From Gliomastix tumulicola (lineage: Eukaryota > Ascomycota > Sordariomycetes > Hypocreales > Bionectriaceae), in NCBI GenBank assembly GCA_001599755.1, contig BCHX01000004.1, positions 3,844,001 to 3,908,000 of the forward strand: a DNA stretch of 64,000 nt, in the 5' to 3' direction. The position numbers and the translations under genes are program-made. Under the pieces are notes generated by a model. The model did no database searches and was not told where the DNA came from. It worked only from the letters and a program-made list of their open reading frames with translations. Positions 41,749 to 53,264 of this stretch are shown here, piece after piece (the stretch's first letter is position 1; each line of letters begins with the position of its first letter).

Positions 41749-43086
41749 TTTGTGATGAGTTTATTCGGCGAAAACATTCAATCATCTTATGAGGACCTTG
41801 GCCGGCGGGGAAACTGGGCGCACATCTATGTAGCGAAAGAGCGAGAACATGATGGACTGTTTGTATGAGATATGTAAAGGCAGGGTTTCTGCCTTCTGGC
41901 GTTGAGGGATAATGGATTAACAGGGCCACTTGTGAGCTGGCTGCCCAAGGCCGCCACCGAAAGCTTCAGTGCCTAATGGGCTTGTCTCCGAGCAATGCGA
42001 GCGTTGAGTGGTCAACACGCATGCAGCCCACTGTCGACGGCTCTGCGAATGGACGGGCGCCACCACACGAGCATGAACATTTCTTTCTTGTTTGGGTCTA
42101 GTAGCAATGCAATATAAGTTCAATGAAACGCACAGAGCAATACTTGCAGCAAGACTGACGCTGCGTGTCATCCAGGTTGCAGCCGTTAAATAGTAGTCGC
42201 GTGGCTTGCATACGTTTAATTAGGAGGGTAGACAACGACTGGCCAATCAACCCCATCATCAACTCTAGCGCTCCCCTTCAGTGGAGGTGCCCTGCATTCC
42301 AGCGCCAAACAGCGGCGTGGCGGCCATTGGGTTCCCCGTGGTCCCCTGAGGCTTGCCTTTGTCTCTGCATATGGCCGCTGTATTCGGAAGCCCGCAGCCA
42401 GTAAAATGAGCCCGATGCTGCTGAAACTCCCCCGCCATGTGGCATCAGCCACCTCTAGCCCAATGAGACCTCTCTCAGCTTGTCTCACCGAATTGAGACT
42501 CCCTGGAATCGGCGTCTGACCACAAACTTCGGATGGGAGGTCCAAGATCACCAATTTTCCTGCGATTGTATGGCCCGTTCACGCTGTCCAGCCTGCCAGT
42601 GCTCTCCTGCTGACTATTCGCAGGCAATCAGATCCTAGAATCCAGCAGCATCTAGACCACAGCCTTTCTGTTTATATTCTGATGTGACGGGACTCGAGCT
42701 GCCCTCGACAGAGCTAGCCCCTCCGGGTCTCTCTCTCTCTCTCTCTTGTTACACCGTTTACCCGCACCAGAAATCACAGACGACGGGAGACCCGAATCGA
42801 CGCTGCGAGCACACTCTCCCCAATCGCCCGCCCCTTCCCACACCGATCCATCGAACGGGACCGCAACGAGTACGAAAGAAAGGTCACGAATGCGAATGCG
42901 AGCGTGAGCCCGGCATCACGTCTCCCTCTCTAGCCGGGAATGCAACCCCCTTCCCTACCCGACCAGCTCGTCTCGACCTCGCCCTGCCCTCCGCCCTCCC
43001 GATCGTCGTCCTCCCCGACCCGAAGAGCGCGCCTGTCCTCGTACCTGCAGAGGTAGAGCCGAAAGAAGAAGACCGAGCCCGGCACG
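41749..43086. promoter_or_regulatory. Intergenic and 5' UTR region upstream of the SepH kinase
   Basis: About 1.3 kb without a supported gene. It contains a TC microsatellite at 42728-42746 followed by a C-rich stretch that is probably the long 5' UTR of the kinase gene. Overlapping ORFs on both strands (42684-43214, 42884-43282) are unsupported. Confidence 0.5.
42728..42746. repeat. TC dinucleotide microsatellite
   Basis: About nine and a half copies of TC in the probable 5' UTR or promoter of the SepH gene. Confidence 0.85.
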
Positions 43087-46000
43087 ATGCCCGACCGCCA
43101 GTACACGGCCGCCGGGCAGCCGCCGCCGCAGCAGGCTGGTGCCAATGGCCGGGTGATGGCTTCGCGGGAGCACAGGGGCGGCGCTGTGCCGATGCCTGGA
43201 ACGCCCAGCCGTAGGAACAAGTCGAGGGAGAGTCTGGCTGTGCAGGATCCAGGGTTGAAAGACTATGTGGGTGGACCTCCATTTTCCACTTCCTGGTGTT
43301 GAACGAGGGTCCGGGATCATGGCCTGGGGAAGAAGAAGAAGAAGCTCAGCTGCCGTTTTTGAACCATGCCCGTGCTCTTCTATCTTCTCGGGGTGGGAAT
43401 ACGGCTTGCGTGGTGGGAATATTTGCTGACGAGGAGAATAAACAGCGGCTAGGAGAATGCATCGGGAAAGGTGCCTTTGGTGCCGTCTACAAGGCCTTCA
43501 ACTGGGGGACGGGTGAGGCTGTCGCTGTGAAGCAGATCAAGACGGCAGATCTACCCAAGAGCGAGCTTCGGATGATAGAGGTGGGTTGCATGAAGCGCTG
43601 CCTGCAACCTCGGCCGATGCTAACATATATGGCTACCTAGAGCGAGATCGACCTGCTCAAGAACCTTCTGGTATGAGCTCTACATCCCCAAATAGCAGTT
43701 GATTGGATATGGAAAGCTTACTTGGGATAGCATGACAACATTGTCAAGTACATCGGGTTTGTCAAGACATCAGAGTGTCTCAACATTATCCTCGAGTATG
43801 CCGGCAACCACTCCCCGATGACCTTGTCCTCACTAACTTGCTTTCTAGATACTGCGAGAATGGCTCTCTTCACTCAATATGCAAAGCATACGGCAAATTT
43901 CCCGAGAATCTAGTAGGAGTATACATGACGCAGGTCCTCCAGGGCCTGCACTATCTGCACGACCAGGGTGTGATCCATCGCGATATCAAAGGCGCCAATA
44001 TCTTGACAACCAAGGACGGAACCGTGAAACTCGCTGATTTCGGCGTGTCGACAAGCACGCTAGCCAGCGGCCACGACAAGGAAGCACAAGTCGTTGGTAC
44101 GCCCTACTGGATGGCTCCGGAGATCATCCAACTCTCCGGAGCCAGCTCTGCCTCAGATATCTGGAGTGTCGGCTGCACGGTGATTGAGCTGCTCCAGGGA
44201 AAGCCCCCGTACCACAACCTAGCTGCCATGCCTGCCCTGTTTGCTATTGTCAACGATGACCACCCTCCCCTTCCAGAGGGCATTTCGGCTGTGAGACTCT
44301 CGCCCCCCAGTGATGTGTGTCGATCCAACCCCGCTGACCCCGAAGATAGGCTGCCAGGGACTTCCTCATGCAGTGCTTCCAGAAGGATCCGAACCTGCGA
44401 GTCTCGGCTAGAAAGCTGCTCAGGCACGCATGGATCATTGGGTGTCGCCGCGTCGATGCTACTGTCTCCCAGGCAGCACCTGACAACTTCACACAGGCCG
44501 TCGAGGAGGTCAAGCAGTGGAACAAGGCTTTGGAATCTTCCGAACCTAACCTCCGTGCCTCCACTGGATCGGATTCGGCGGGAGGGCCACCGCGTTACAC
44601 AGGAGGCACGCCTGCAAAAGGCCCGTTATCGCTCGCGAAGTCAAAGCCTGGGGCGGAGGCCTTCCTGACCCCCGAACTGGCGGGTAAGTTCTGCCTACAC
44701 AAACCCCCTGAAGACTGAGTGTTCCAGAAGATCGTCGAGGGTCAATGTTATCTTATCGAAAAATGAAGCTGACTTGGTATAGATGACGACAATTGGGACG
44801 ACGACTTTGCCACCGCGATCACTCCCAGTGCTTTGCAGCTCCCTCACCTCAAGCCACAGGACAACTTCAACGGACTCCTATCGAGCGATAAGCTAAAGGC
44901 TTTTGCCTCAGTACACGACATCAGGAACGAGAGCAGTCAGCAGGAGGACGACTTCGATGGTGAAATGATGACAATCAAAGGCCCGTCTCATTACCACGAT
45001 ATGGATTCCCAGGAGAAAACGATCCGCCCGACACCGAGACGAACGGAGAAGGCAGTCGTAGCCTCTCCAAGGTCACATCATGTCCGCGGAAAGTCAAGCA
45101 CGAGCAAAGTTGTCGGACATCAGCCACCATCCTCTCAACACAAGTCACCTCCCAAATCACACTTTAACAGATTTGAGCTTCCGTCACGGCCCGAAACATT
45201 CTACCGAGAGCAGAGTGTAGAGGACTACTCTGATTTGTTTGTGGACAATGACAATGTTTTCAACCAGAAGCCGAACCAAGCTAGCAAGAAGGCCAGCAAG
45301 AAGGTAAGACGGCCCGTCTCCCTGTCTGCAGAAAATAATCTCATGATTCTCGTAGGACCTACGGCAGAGCGAAGCACCTCAGCTCTTCCATCCTTCTGAC
45401 CTGACAAGTTTGCCTCGGTCCATGCAAGCACCCCAAAATGGGAGTTTACGGAAAAAGCCAACGTCCAGGCCATCAGTCGTGCCGGATCGGCCTATGAGGC
45501 GAGCCCGCTCTTCTATCGAGATCCAGAAGTTCGCCGAGGACGACGACGAGGACTTCTCGGACATCTTTGGCCCGGCGAGCACCCAGCAGGAGAAGCAGGA
45601 GAGTGAGCCCGGGTCCGAAGACGCTGGGCTGATGCTCATGTCCAAGATCTCGAGCAATTCTTGGCTCGGCGACGATGAGGATGAGGACGATCCGTTCGCG
45701 TCGATGGATCCGGGCTGGGATGAGATGGACCTGGAGGCAAACATTGCCAGAGACCGACACGCTCGGCTGGCCGAGAAGGTCGAGGCCCTCGTCCAGGAGC
45801 TGAAGATATCCGAAGGCGAGGACAAGCTCAGCGAACTTTCAGAAGACCTGGTACGTCTCAGTACCTTCCCAGACTGACTTCAGAGACTAACCGCATGCTA
45901 GCTATTATTACTATGGGAAAACAGCGAGGCCAAGAACATGATTCTCAGTGCCCACGGGCTGTTGCCCATTCTCGAGATCCTCGAGCCATGTACTGTCAAG

Positions 46001-48022
46001 AGCCGCCAGTACATGATCCTACAGCTGCTCAAGGTAGTCAACGCGATCATCCTTGATGACGTGGAGATTCAGGAAAACCTATGCTTCGTTGGCGGCATCC
46101 CCATCATCACCAAGTTTGCCGCCCGGCAGTACTCGAACGAAATTCGGTTAGAGGCTGCCGCCTTTGTGCGGCAAATGTACCAAACCTCGACCCTGACTCT
46201 GCAAATGTTTGTGTCGGCAGGCGGTCTGAACGTGCTGGTCGAGTTCCTCGACGAAGACTACGAGATGGCCCGTGATCTAGTCCTCATCGGTGTCAATGGC
46301 GTCTGGAATGTGTTCGAGCTCCAGGGGCCTACACCGAAGAACGACTTCTGCCGCATCTTCTCAAGAAGCAAGATCCTCTATCCCCTCGCCCTCGTCTTGC
46401 ACCGGGTATTGGATGAGGAAGGGGAGGATGAGCTTAGTGAGCTCATTGAGGGCCGGATCGTCAACATATTCTACCTGTTCAGCCAAGCCGAGAACTACGT
46501 CAAGGAGATGGTAGCTGATCGGCAGGTGCTAAAGAAGGTGCTCAAGGATCTACGGCGCATGTCCTCGTTGCACCAGATCACCATGCTCAAGTTCATCAAG
46601 AACTTGTCCATGCTGTCCACCACGATACAAACCCTTCACTCAGCAGATGCCATAGAGTCCCTCATCGATCTGCTTGGTTACAGCATGAAGAAGGGCCACA
46701 CGCATTTTCGGGAGATCTCGAACCAGGTGCTCAACACACTATTTAACCTCTGCAGGCTGAGCAAGGAGCGGCAAGAGGATGCGGCGGTGGGAGGGATCAT
46801 ACCACTCCTACTCAAGATTCTCAAGACAGATCGACCGCCGAAGGAGTTTGCCCTTCCTATCCTCTGCGACATGGCACACTCCGGGTCGAAAGGCCGACGC
46901 TATCTGTGGCAGAACAACGGCCTGGGGTTTTATGTCTCTCTTCTTACGGACCAGTACTGGCAGGTCACAGCCATGGACGCCATCCTCATCTGGCTGCAAG
47001 AAGAGACGGCCAATGTGGAAAGCCATCTGCTCGACGGCAGCTTCACTCGAGCGATTGTCGGCTGTTTTAACACTAATCGCATCAATACGTTCGACTCGAA
47101 TCTGCTAGAACCGCTGCTCAAGCTTCTCCGTCTCAGTCCTACCATTGCCGCTTCGCTAGCGAAACCAGAGATGTTTGCCGGTATCGCGCAGCGCCTCGGG
47201 CACAAGAAGGCGGTCGTGCGACTGAATCTTCTGAGGCTCGTCCGGACCATCATGGATGCTTGTGACAGCGGTCTCGGAGGCGGTGATGGCACGCGTACGC
47301 TCAACAGCTCTCAGGTGCGGTCGCTCATGGAGTCTATCCAGAAACTGGCTGAGACAGATTCCGCGGTGCTTGTCCGCAATCTCGCTTCGGAGCTGGTGCG
47401 AGCCCATATCATAGGGGGCAACTCGGCGATGCTCATGACCAAGCATGATGGTCCATCCTCTAGGGATAGCTCTACGTCGTCGTCGTATAGGAGATCGGCG
47501 ACGAGACGGAACACAAGCTACACACCACCGGCTCTGCAACCTTCTGTATCTATGCCGCAAACGCCCACCCACAGAACTCGTCCGAGCCTAGCGAACAACG
47601 CGTACATAGAAGTCGCCGCAAGTCCGCGTCGCTCCGCCGCCTGGGAGAGGGAGAGTATCGCATACAGGCCACGTAGCCGGGACGGGCTGACGGGCATCCC
47701 ACGGCGCGTCAGCGGGGACTCGTCGAGCTCCGCTGCAGTGTCGCCAGCGCCAAAGGGCAGTCGCCTTCCAAGGTCGTCAACGCCGTCGTTGCCCACCCAC
47801 GCGAGCACCGGCAGCACCTCGAGCAATAGCCGTCCAGTGATAGGTAGCGGGTTGCGAGAGGCGCCGATGGTCATTCGGAGTGACAGCAGCACGAGCAACA
47901 AGGAGAATTCGGGCCGGGCGGGATCCAGCTTCTCCATTGCGTCCAGGGTGCCAGAGAGCAGCAGAGAGGCGGCTGGGAAGAGGCGCGCGCGGATGACGCC
48001 GAGTGAGAGCAAGTGGGCGTGA
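43087..48022 (+). CDS. sepH: Septation-initiation-network kinase SepH/Cdc7
   Basis: Nine exons: 43087-43266, 43446-43580, 43641-43670, 43731-43795, 43849-44290, 44350-44683, 44783-45303, 45356-45850 and 45902-48022 (1440 aa). The N-terminal STE-type kinase domain begins RLGECIGKGAFGAVYK (about residue 61), with Lys89 in VAVKQIK, HRDIKGAN, DFGVS, GTPYWMAPE and DIWSVGC. A 30-base exon (43641-43670) supplies the helix C segment SEIDLLKNLL. An acidic disordered linker rich in Asp/Glu follows, then an all-helical ARM-like repeat region (about residues 735-1220) and a Ser/Arg-rich tail. This is the layout of Aspergillus SepH and fission yeast Cdc7, which act at the spindle pole body downstream of the GTPase Spg1 to start septum formation. 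Confidence 0.96.
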
Positions 48023-48434
48023 GCAACACGCTGCTCTATTTCTTGTTTATAATGATAGAGACGATGGCATGTGTGACGTGATGAAGAGAGGACATGAAGA
48101 TACGAGTGGCGGACCGGGGGGGTATATGCTACAGCCACAATGAGGACGAACTGCCATCCATCTATGCATCAGAGAGCCACCGTTTGTCCCCGTGTCACGC
48201 TTCAATTTTTATGTATAAGGAACCTCGTTTTGTATTATATGGCCGCTTATGTTAGGATTGAGGGTATGATATATAAAGATATATACGGACGCTGTACTTC
48301 GTGTATTTTCAACCCAACCCAACTCCTCCTATGTCCGTGACACAGTCATTACTCGTAGAAATCGTCATTCTACAAAGGATCTAGTAATCCTCATCTTTCT
48401 TGACAACACGTGGTCGAACAAACTTGAGTACCAG
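48023..48434. other. Convergent 3' region of SepH and the kelch protein
   Basis: 412 bases of AT-richer sequence between converging stops. It probably holds both 3' UTRs, and I see no gene. Confidence 0.55.
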
Positions 48435-50475
48435 CTAGCCCGGCAACTCAGTGCGCATCTGCATCGTCGGAGCATTGGCATCCGTAGCCAGCTCGTACCG
48501 GCTCGACGTGCTGGGCAGCTCCGAGGCGGTGGGCGAGAGCGCCGAGACGGTGCCACCGGGAGACCTGCTGTCGGCCTCCTGTATCGGGGTGCCCGCGATC
48601 TGCGGCGGCTTCAGCGTGCTCTTGTCCTCGCCTTGGAGCTCGGCCGGCTTGCCCTGTCTCCTCCTGCGGCGGCGGAGGAAGAACCAGACGGCGAGGGATA
48701 GGATGGCGATGCCTGCTACGCCGCCGACGACGCCGCCTGCGATGGCTGCGGTGGGAGTGCTGGAGGAGGTAGAGCCGTTGTCTGAGTTGGAGTTGGGGTT
48801 GGAGTCTGTGCCGGGGCCGGAGCTGGAGGCGCCTAGGAACTTGTCCTTCACAGCATCGCTGCTCCAAGACACGGAGTCTAGACCACTGCAGTTGGGACTC
48901 AAGTCAGCATGACACACCGAAGAAAGGGTCCAATTAGTAGGAGAGCCCCTACCCATCGCTGTACCAGTTGCGGATAATCTCAGGCGTCTCGTAGTCCCCG
49001 GCATCGGCATCGTACTCGTCCTTCCACTCCAGGTCCGTCAGATCGAAGATGCCCAGGCTGTAGGGCCAGGGGTCGTCTTCGGCCCAAGCCGAGGAGTTGG
49101 ACGAGGGCACGCCGCCCGTGCTGAGAACTTGCCGCCGCCTGTTGACGTCGCCGTCGGCCGGTCCCACGGTCGTGCAGGCGTGGTAGACGCGAGGAGGCGC
49201 GGTCACGTTGACACGGAACCACTGGAAGCCCGGGATGGTGAGGATCAGGACATCGTCGTGGACTTTGTCGCTGTTCTTGCCGCCGTAGACGAAGCTGGGA
49301 AAGTTCGAGTCAGTTCTCATATACCACCATATCATAGAAAGAAAGAAGGGGGGGGCTAACATTTCATGGGATTCGTTCCCCCGGGCGCTTACGGCGCAGA
49401 AATGCTCCCTCTTGTCCACGGTGTCGCCTCGCGCGTCTTGCCAGTACCACTCGCGGGAGTCAGGATCCCAGAAGGTGATTTTCTTCATGTCGGTGAACAC
49501 ATCATTGTCGGCAGACGTCGCACTCGTCGTCGTGCCTCCCAGAGCGACCACCAGCGGCGCCTCGTCACTGCCTTCCACGCAGACGGCCTTTGCCCCCAGC
49601 AGCGTGCCCCCAGCATCCGGTGTGATGGCCGCCGTCGAGTCGTTCGACCACTGATTCGTGTCCATGTCCCACTTCACGATCCCCGGGACGGGCACCCGCT
49701 TGGCGTTGCTGAAGCGCCCGTCGGTCGTTGCGTTCCCGAAGCCGCCGATGACAAAGCCCTGTCTGCCGCACTGTGTCGAGGCGGCCTCTGTCGTGGCCTT
49801 GATGTCATCGAAGCCCTCGCCCGGCTCGACAATGGGCCAGCTCAAGCCGCCGGCGCCGTCGGCCACGAAGGAGCGGACGTCCGGGTGCTCGCCGGAGGGG
49901 AACTCCTTGAAGAAGGCATCCTCGCCGCCCCAGCGGTAGTAGACGTCCTCGTTCAGATCCGCCCAGAGCGTGGCCCTCAGGGCTGGTGAGAGTGACGACC
50001 GGCCTTGGTTGGCAAAGCTGGCGTCCTTGATCGCCCATGAGCGGTCCAGCGGGAGGGAGACGATGGCGCGTACTGTCGGTATACTGTATTAGCGACACCT
50101 CAACGCTTCTAGTACTACTAAGACACTAAATATCCGGGGACAAGGGGAGGACATACACGGCGTTTCGCCCCGGTCTTCGTCTGATGAATCACCGGAGTAC
50201 GGGTCTGCGACCTTTCCTCCTTCAAAATACACACGGTCGCCAGCTTGTATCACTAGAGTATCGCACCAAAGTTGATCAGCCAACATGTCCCGCTCACGCC
50301 TCTTTACCGCTTTGTTGGGGGGGGAAGGGGCTCGAAACCAACCAGACTGGTGCGCGCGTCGACGATACTTGTTCCGTTCATCGTTCGCGTCGTCTTGACG
50401 GCGCTGTACAGGTAATGTCGAGGCATGGCAGGATCCTAAGTAGAAGGCCACTGTCATCAGAGAGCGCAGGGCCAT
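48435..50475 (-). CDS. Secretory kelch-repeat membrane protein
   Basis: Supported minus-strand exons: 50475-50157, 50072-49361, 49294-48953 and 48885-48435 (607 aa if the first is unsplit). The N-terminus MALRSLMTVAFYLGSCHAST is a signal peptide. Kelch-type blades follow, recognised by GDRVYFEGG, GFVIGGFGNAT, PLVVALGGTTT and FVYGGKNSDKV, with several N-glycosylation sites. Near the C-terminus is one membrane span (AIAGGVVGGVAGIAILSLAVWFF) with a poly-Arg stop-transfer, then a Ser/Pro-rich cytosolic tail. Such single-pass kelch proteins are common in Sordariomycetes and of unknown function. The third intron (49295-49360, donor GTTAGC) is 66 bases and leaves an open frame if retained. The segment between about 50390 and 50257 may hide another small intron. 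Confidence 0.82.
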
Positions 50476-52103
50476 TATGTTTCCGTGTCACGTCACGTCG
50501 CCCTCGGGGATCGACGTTGCAACAGCGTACAGCACGCCGGAGAAAAAGATCAAGCTCAGACTTCAAAGAATCCGATTGAAAAAAAGAACTATATAATAGC
50601 GGCCGAGGCGCCATCCTGGACGCCCAACATGACCGACCGACCCCCTTGCCTACGCCGCTCGACGGCCAGCAAGATTAAATACAGCGAGAGCTGTTAGCCC
50701 ACGTTTCAGGTAGGGGAGGAGGCACGGTGACGAAATGCTCGCCAGTCGTTGGGGTTGCCAAGCCTGGGGGCCAAAATGTGCCCGGGGGGCACAGCAGCGG
50801 TTATGGCAGCGAAAGTTGACTAGACGGCGCGCGCTCGTTCGGAGCATTATCGCAATCTGGACTCGCCTGCACCGGAAGTGGGAAGGATCCGGAGAGGCAG
50901 CGCGGCGAAGGAACTGCCACCTTGCGTGTCCGAGGTTGCATTTCTATGATGAGGGGGAGGCGAGTGACGCGGTCTTGCGGACTGTCGAGCGAGACTCGGT
51001 CTGTCAATGTCGGCAGATGGGTTCAAACTGCACTCGGCATTGGCTGTGGCTAGTAGTACTAGTATTCTGTGAAGCGCTATATGTGGCTATGGGGGCGGCG
51101 ATCTCAATTCAGCCTTCGCGACGTCTTAGCTGAAAATGGCACAACCCCATTAGGTAACTCATTCGACCGTGTGCCACAGTCCAGCCACAGTCCATACGCC
51201 GCACAAGCCACGAACCGTGCGTTGCCTACCCTATACCTAGAGCTCACTGAAATGAGCCTGATCCTTCCCTGTCAATTGAGCTATCAAATCCAACATGAAA
51301 ACATTTTCTCATGGTCTATTGAAGTGGCGATTCGAATTTGAAGAAATTGACACTGACAGTCTTCAGAATGCCTGATAAATTTTTGGCCGGGGTTTCTCTT
51401 GAGTGCTGCCGCCTTGCAGCCCAGCGTTGCTTATGATGACGACTTCATTCAGCTATGACCTCAGACCAACTTGCGACGAAATCCTACCGGATCGGTTTCA
51501 GACATCAGTCCATTGGGCTTTATTTCCTACCCATTCTCTGCGATATGAACAGGCTAGAGACGTCTATATGCGCCAAAAACCTCGCCTATTTCTGGTAGTC
51601 TCCCGGCGATGGGCTACCCGATGCTCCGTCAGTCTTCTCTGGCTTCCATGGAATGATGCACGCGGCAGCGTCTCGACTTGATGCTCTCTACTCATGACGG
51701 ACCCTACCAGAAGCGCACCGGACACCATATGACTTCACCGGAGCCCATGAAGGGAATGGGCTGCGGAATGAGGGCGAACTTCGCTGCGCACGTTGCGCAT
51801 GTTGCGCCCTCCTTGTCCTATTGAAACCCAAATTGGGGATGGCTTCACAAGCCCGGCCCAGCTTCTTCTTGGGCGGCCGCACGATTAAACTCGTCGCGGC
51901 GATGAATACCAGCAGGAAAGATCTGCGCTATTCAAGATAACGGAGACTACACGGAGCAGGCTATTCATCAGGTTCATATCCAGCTCTCGTCTGCCTCGCT
52001 CCGTCTTCACCTATCCCTTTCGCCTTCGCCTTCTCCTGCTCATGCCCACCCGCTACAATCAAGCGGACTCTCATCATCTCACGCTCGTCGAATATATAGC
52101 ATC
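50476..52103. promoter_or_regulatory. Divergent intergenic region of the kelch protein and the DUF3328 protein
   Basis: A 1.6-kb region with no supported gene. ORFs of 60-130 codons overlap in several frames. I looked for a repeat-containing RiPP precursor next to the DUF3328 gene and found none. AATATATAGC immediately before 52104 is probably 5' UTR rather than a TATA box. Confidence 0.5.
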
Positions 52104-53264
52104 ATGTCTTGGAACACTGTAAAACCGCCCAGGATGGCCATGGCCCTGCCTCGTTCCCCTGACTATTCGCCCCTCAAGCAGGAGGACAGCCTCGCCGGCG
52201 AAGGATCAATCGGGTCATACGACGACATCGACAGACCCCGGAAGGCGAGGTGCACTCTCAGAGAGCTCTGTCTGCCGGGTCTCCTCGTGCTTCTGATTGC
52301 CTTGTTCAGCTTTGTCCTCGGCTTCATGGTCAGCCTCAAGATCCACGCGCCTCCAGTCGGCTGGTGTGAGTGAGCTTGTCTTCGCGTCCGTTGGGGCTTG
52401 ATCTGACTTGTTCCCCCCCCCACAGCGGCCGAGTTGTCTGCACTCAAGACGTACCCGACCAAGTTCGATGGCGCCTTCGACACGACGAGCAAGTTCCGTG
52501 GTCCGCCGGGCCCTGAGATTGATGCCGAGTTCGCTCGCTTCACGGCTCATCGTATGATATACCCCGTGGCTCATCTGCCCCGCTGATCGCAAGACAATGT
52601 ATTGACGTAGTCACCACGCAGCCCTGTCTGCTAAGGATGGATCAGTCTCGCTCCTCTCCGTCACAGAGGAGGACATCCGACGGTCCAACAAGACGAGCGA
52701 GGAGGACTGGTTCAACAGCACCGTCACGCTGGGCGAGGCCAACGGAGGCGGTTACATGGCGTCCCTGGAACTCTTCCATCAGATGCACTGCGTGGTATGG
52801 TCCCTCACTTACCGCCTTTCAAACATGAAGCTGACGTGTCTCGCAGAACACCCTCCGCATGGCTGTACATCCGAAGCATTATCCCAAGTTTGCCCCCCAG
52901 CCTGACTTTACCTACGATGACGACTTGAGGACTCATCTCGGTTCGTTCTACCCCCCTCTACTCGTGTTTTCTCGTCTGTATCGGTTGTTACCCTCGTTGT
53001 TGACTTGGATCTGACCGGCCTATAGATCACTGCGTCGAGATAGTCCGCCAGGTCGTGACCTGCAACGCCGACACTACTCTGATCAGCTTCCACTGGGTCA
53101 AGAACCGGCTCGTACCACAACCGGACATGAACACCTGGCATCAGTGCCGCGACCCCGAAGAGGTCCTGGCCTGGGCCAAGGCCAACAAACCGACGCTGGT
53201 CGAAAGAGTCAACAAGGAGAACTTCCCGGACCGGATTGAGATGCCTCATCCCCCTCATCCTTAG
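52104..53264 (+). CDS. DUF3328/UstYa-family protein
   Basis: Five exons: 52104-52365, 52426-52551, 52622-52794, 52847-52940 and 53026-53264 (297 aa). A cytosolic N-terminus of about 55 residues precedes one membrane span (LLVLLIALFSFVLGFMVSL). The lumenal part carries the two family motifs HxxHC: HQMHC at the end of exon 3 and HLDHC, which is formed across the last splice junction. In dikaritin pathways UstYa proteins act with a partner oxidase on peptide side chains; many other DUF3328 copies stand outside known pathways. Here the neighbours are not biosynthetic (a kelch protein on one side and a gene desert on the other), so the role is open. Confidence 0.92.
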
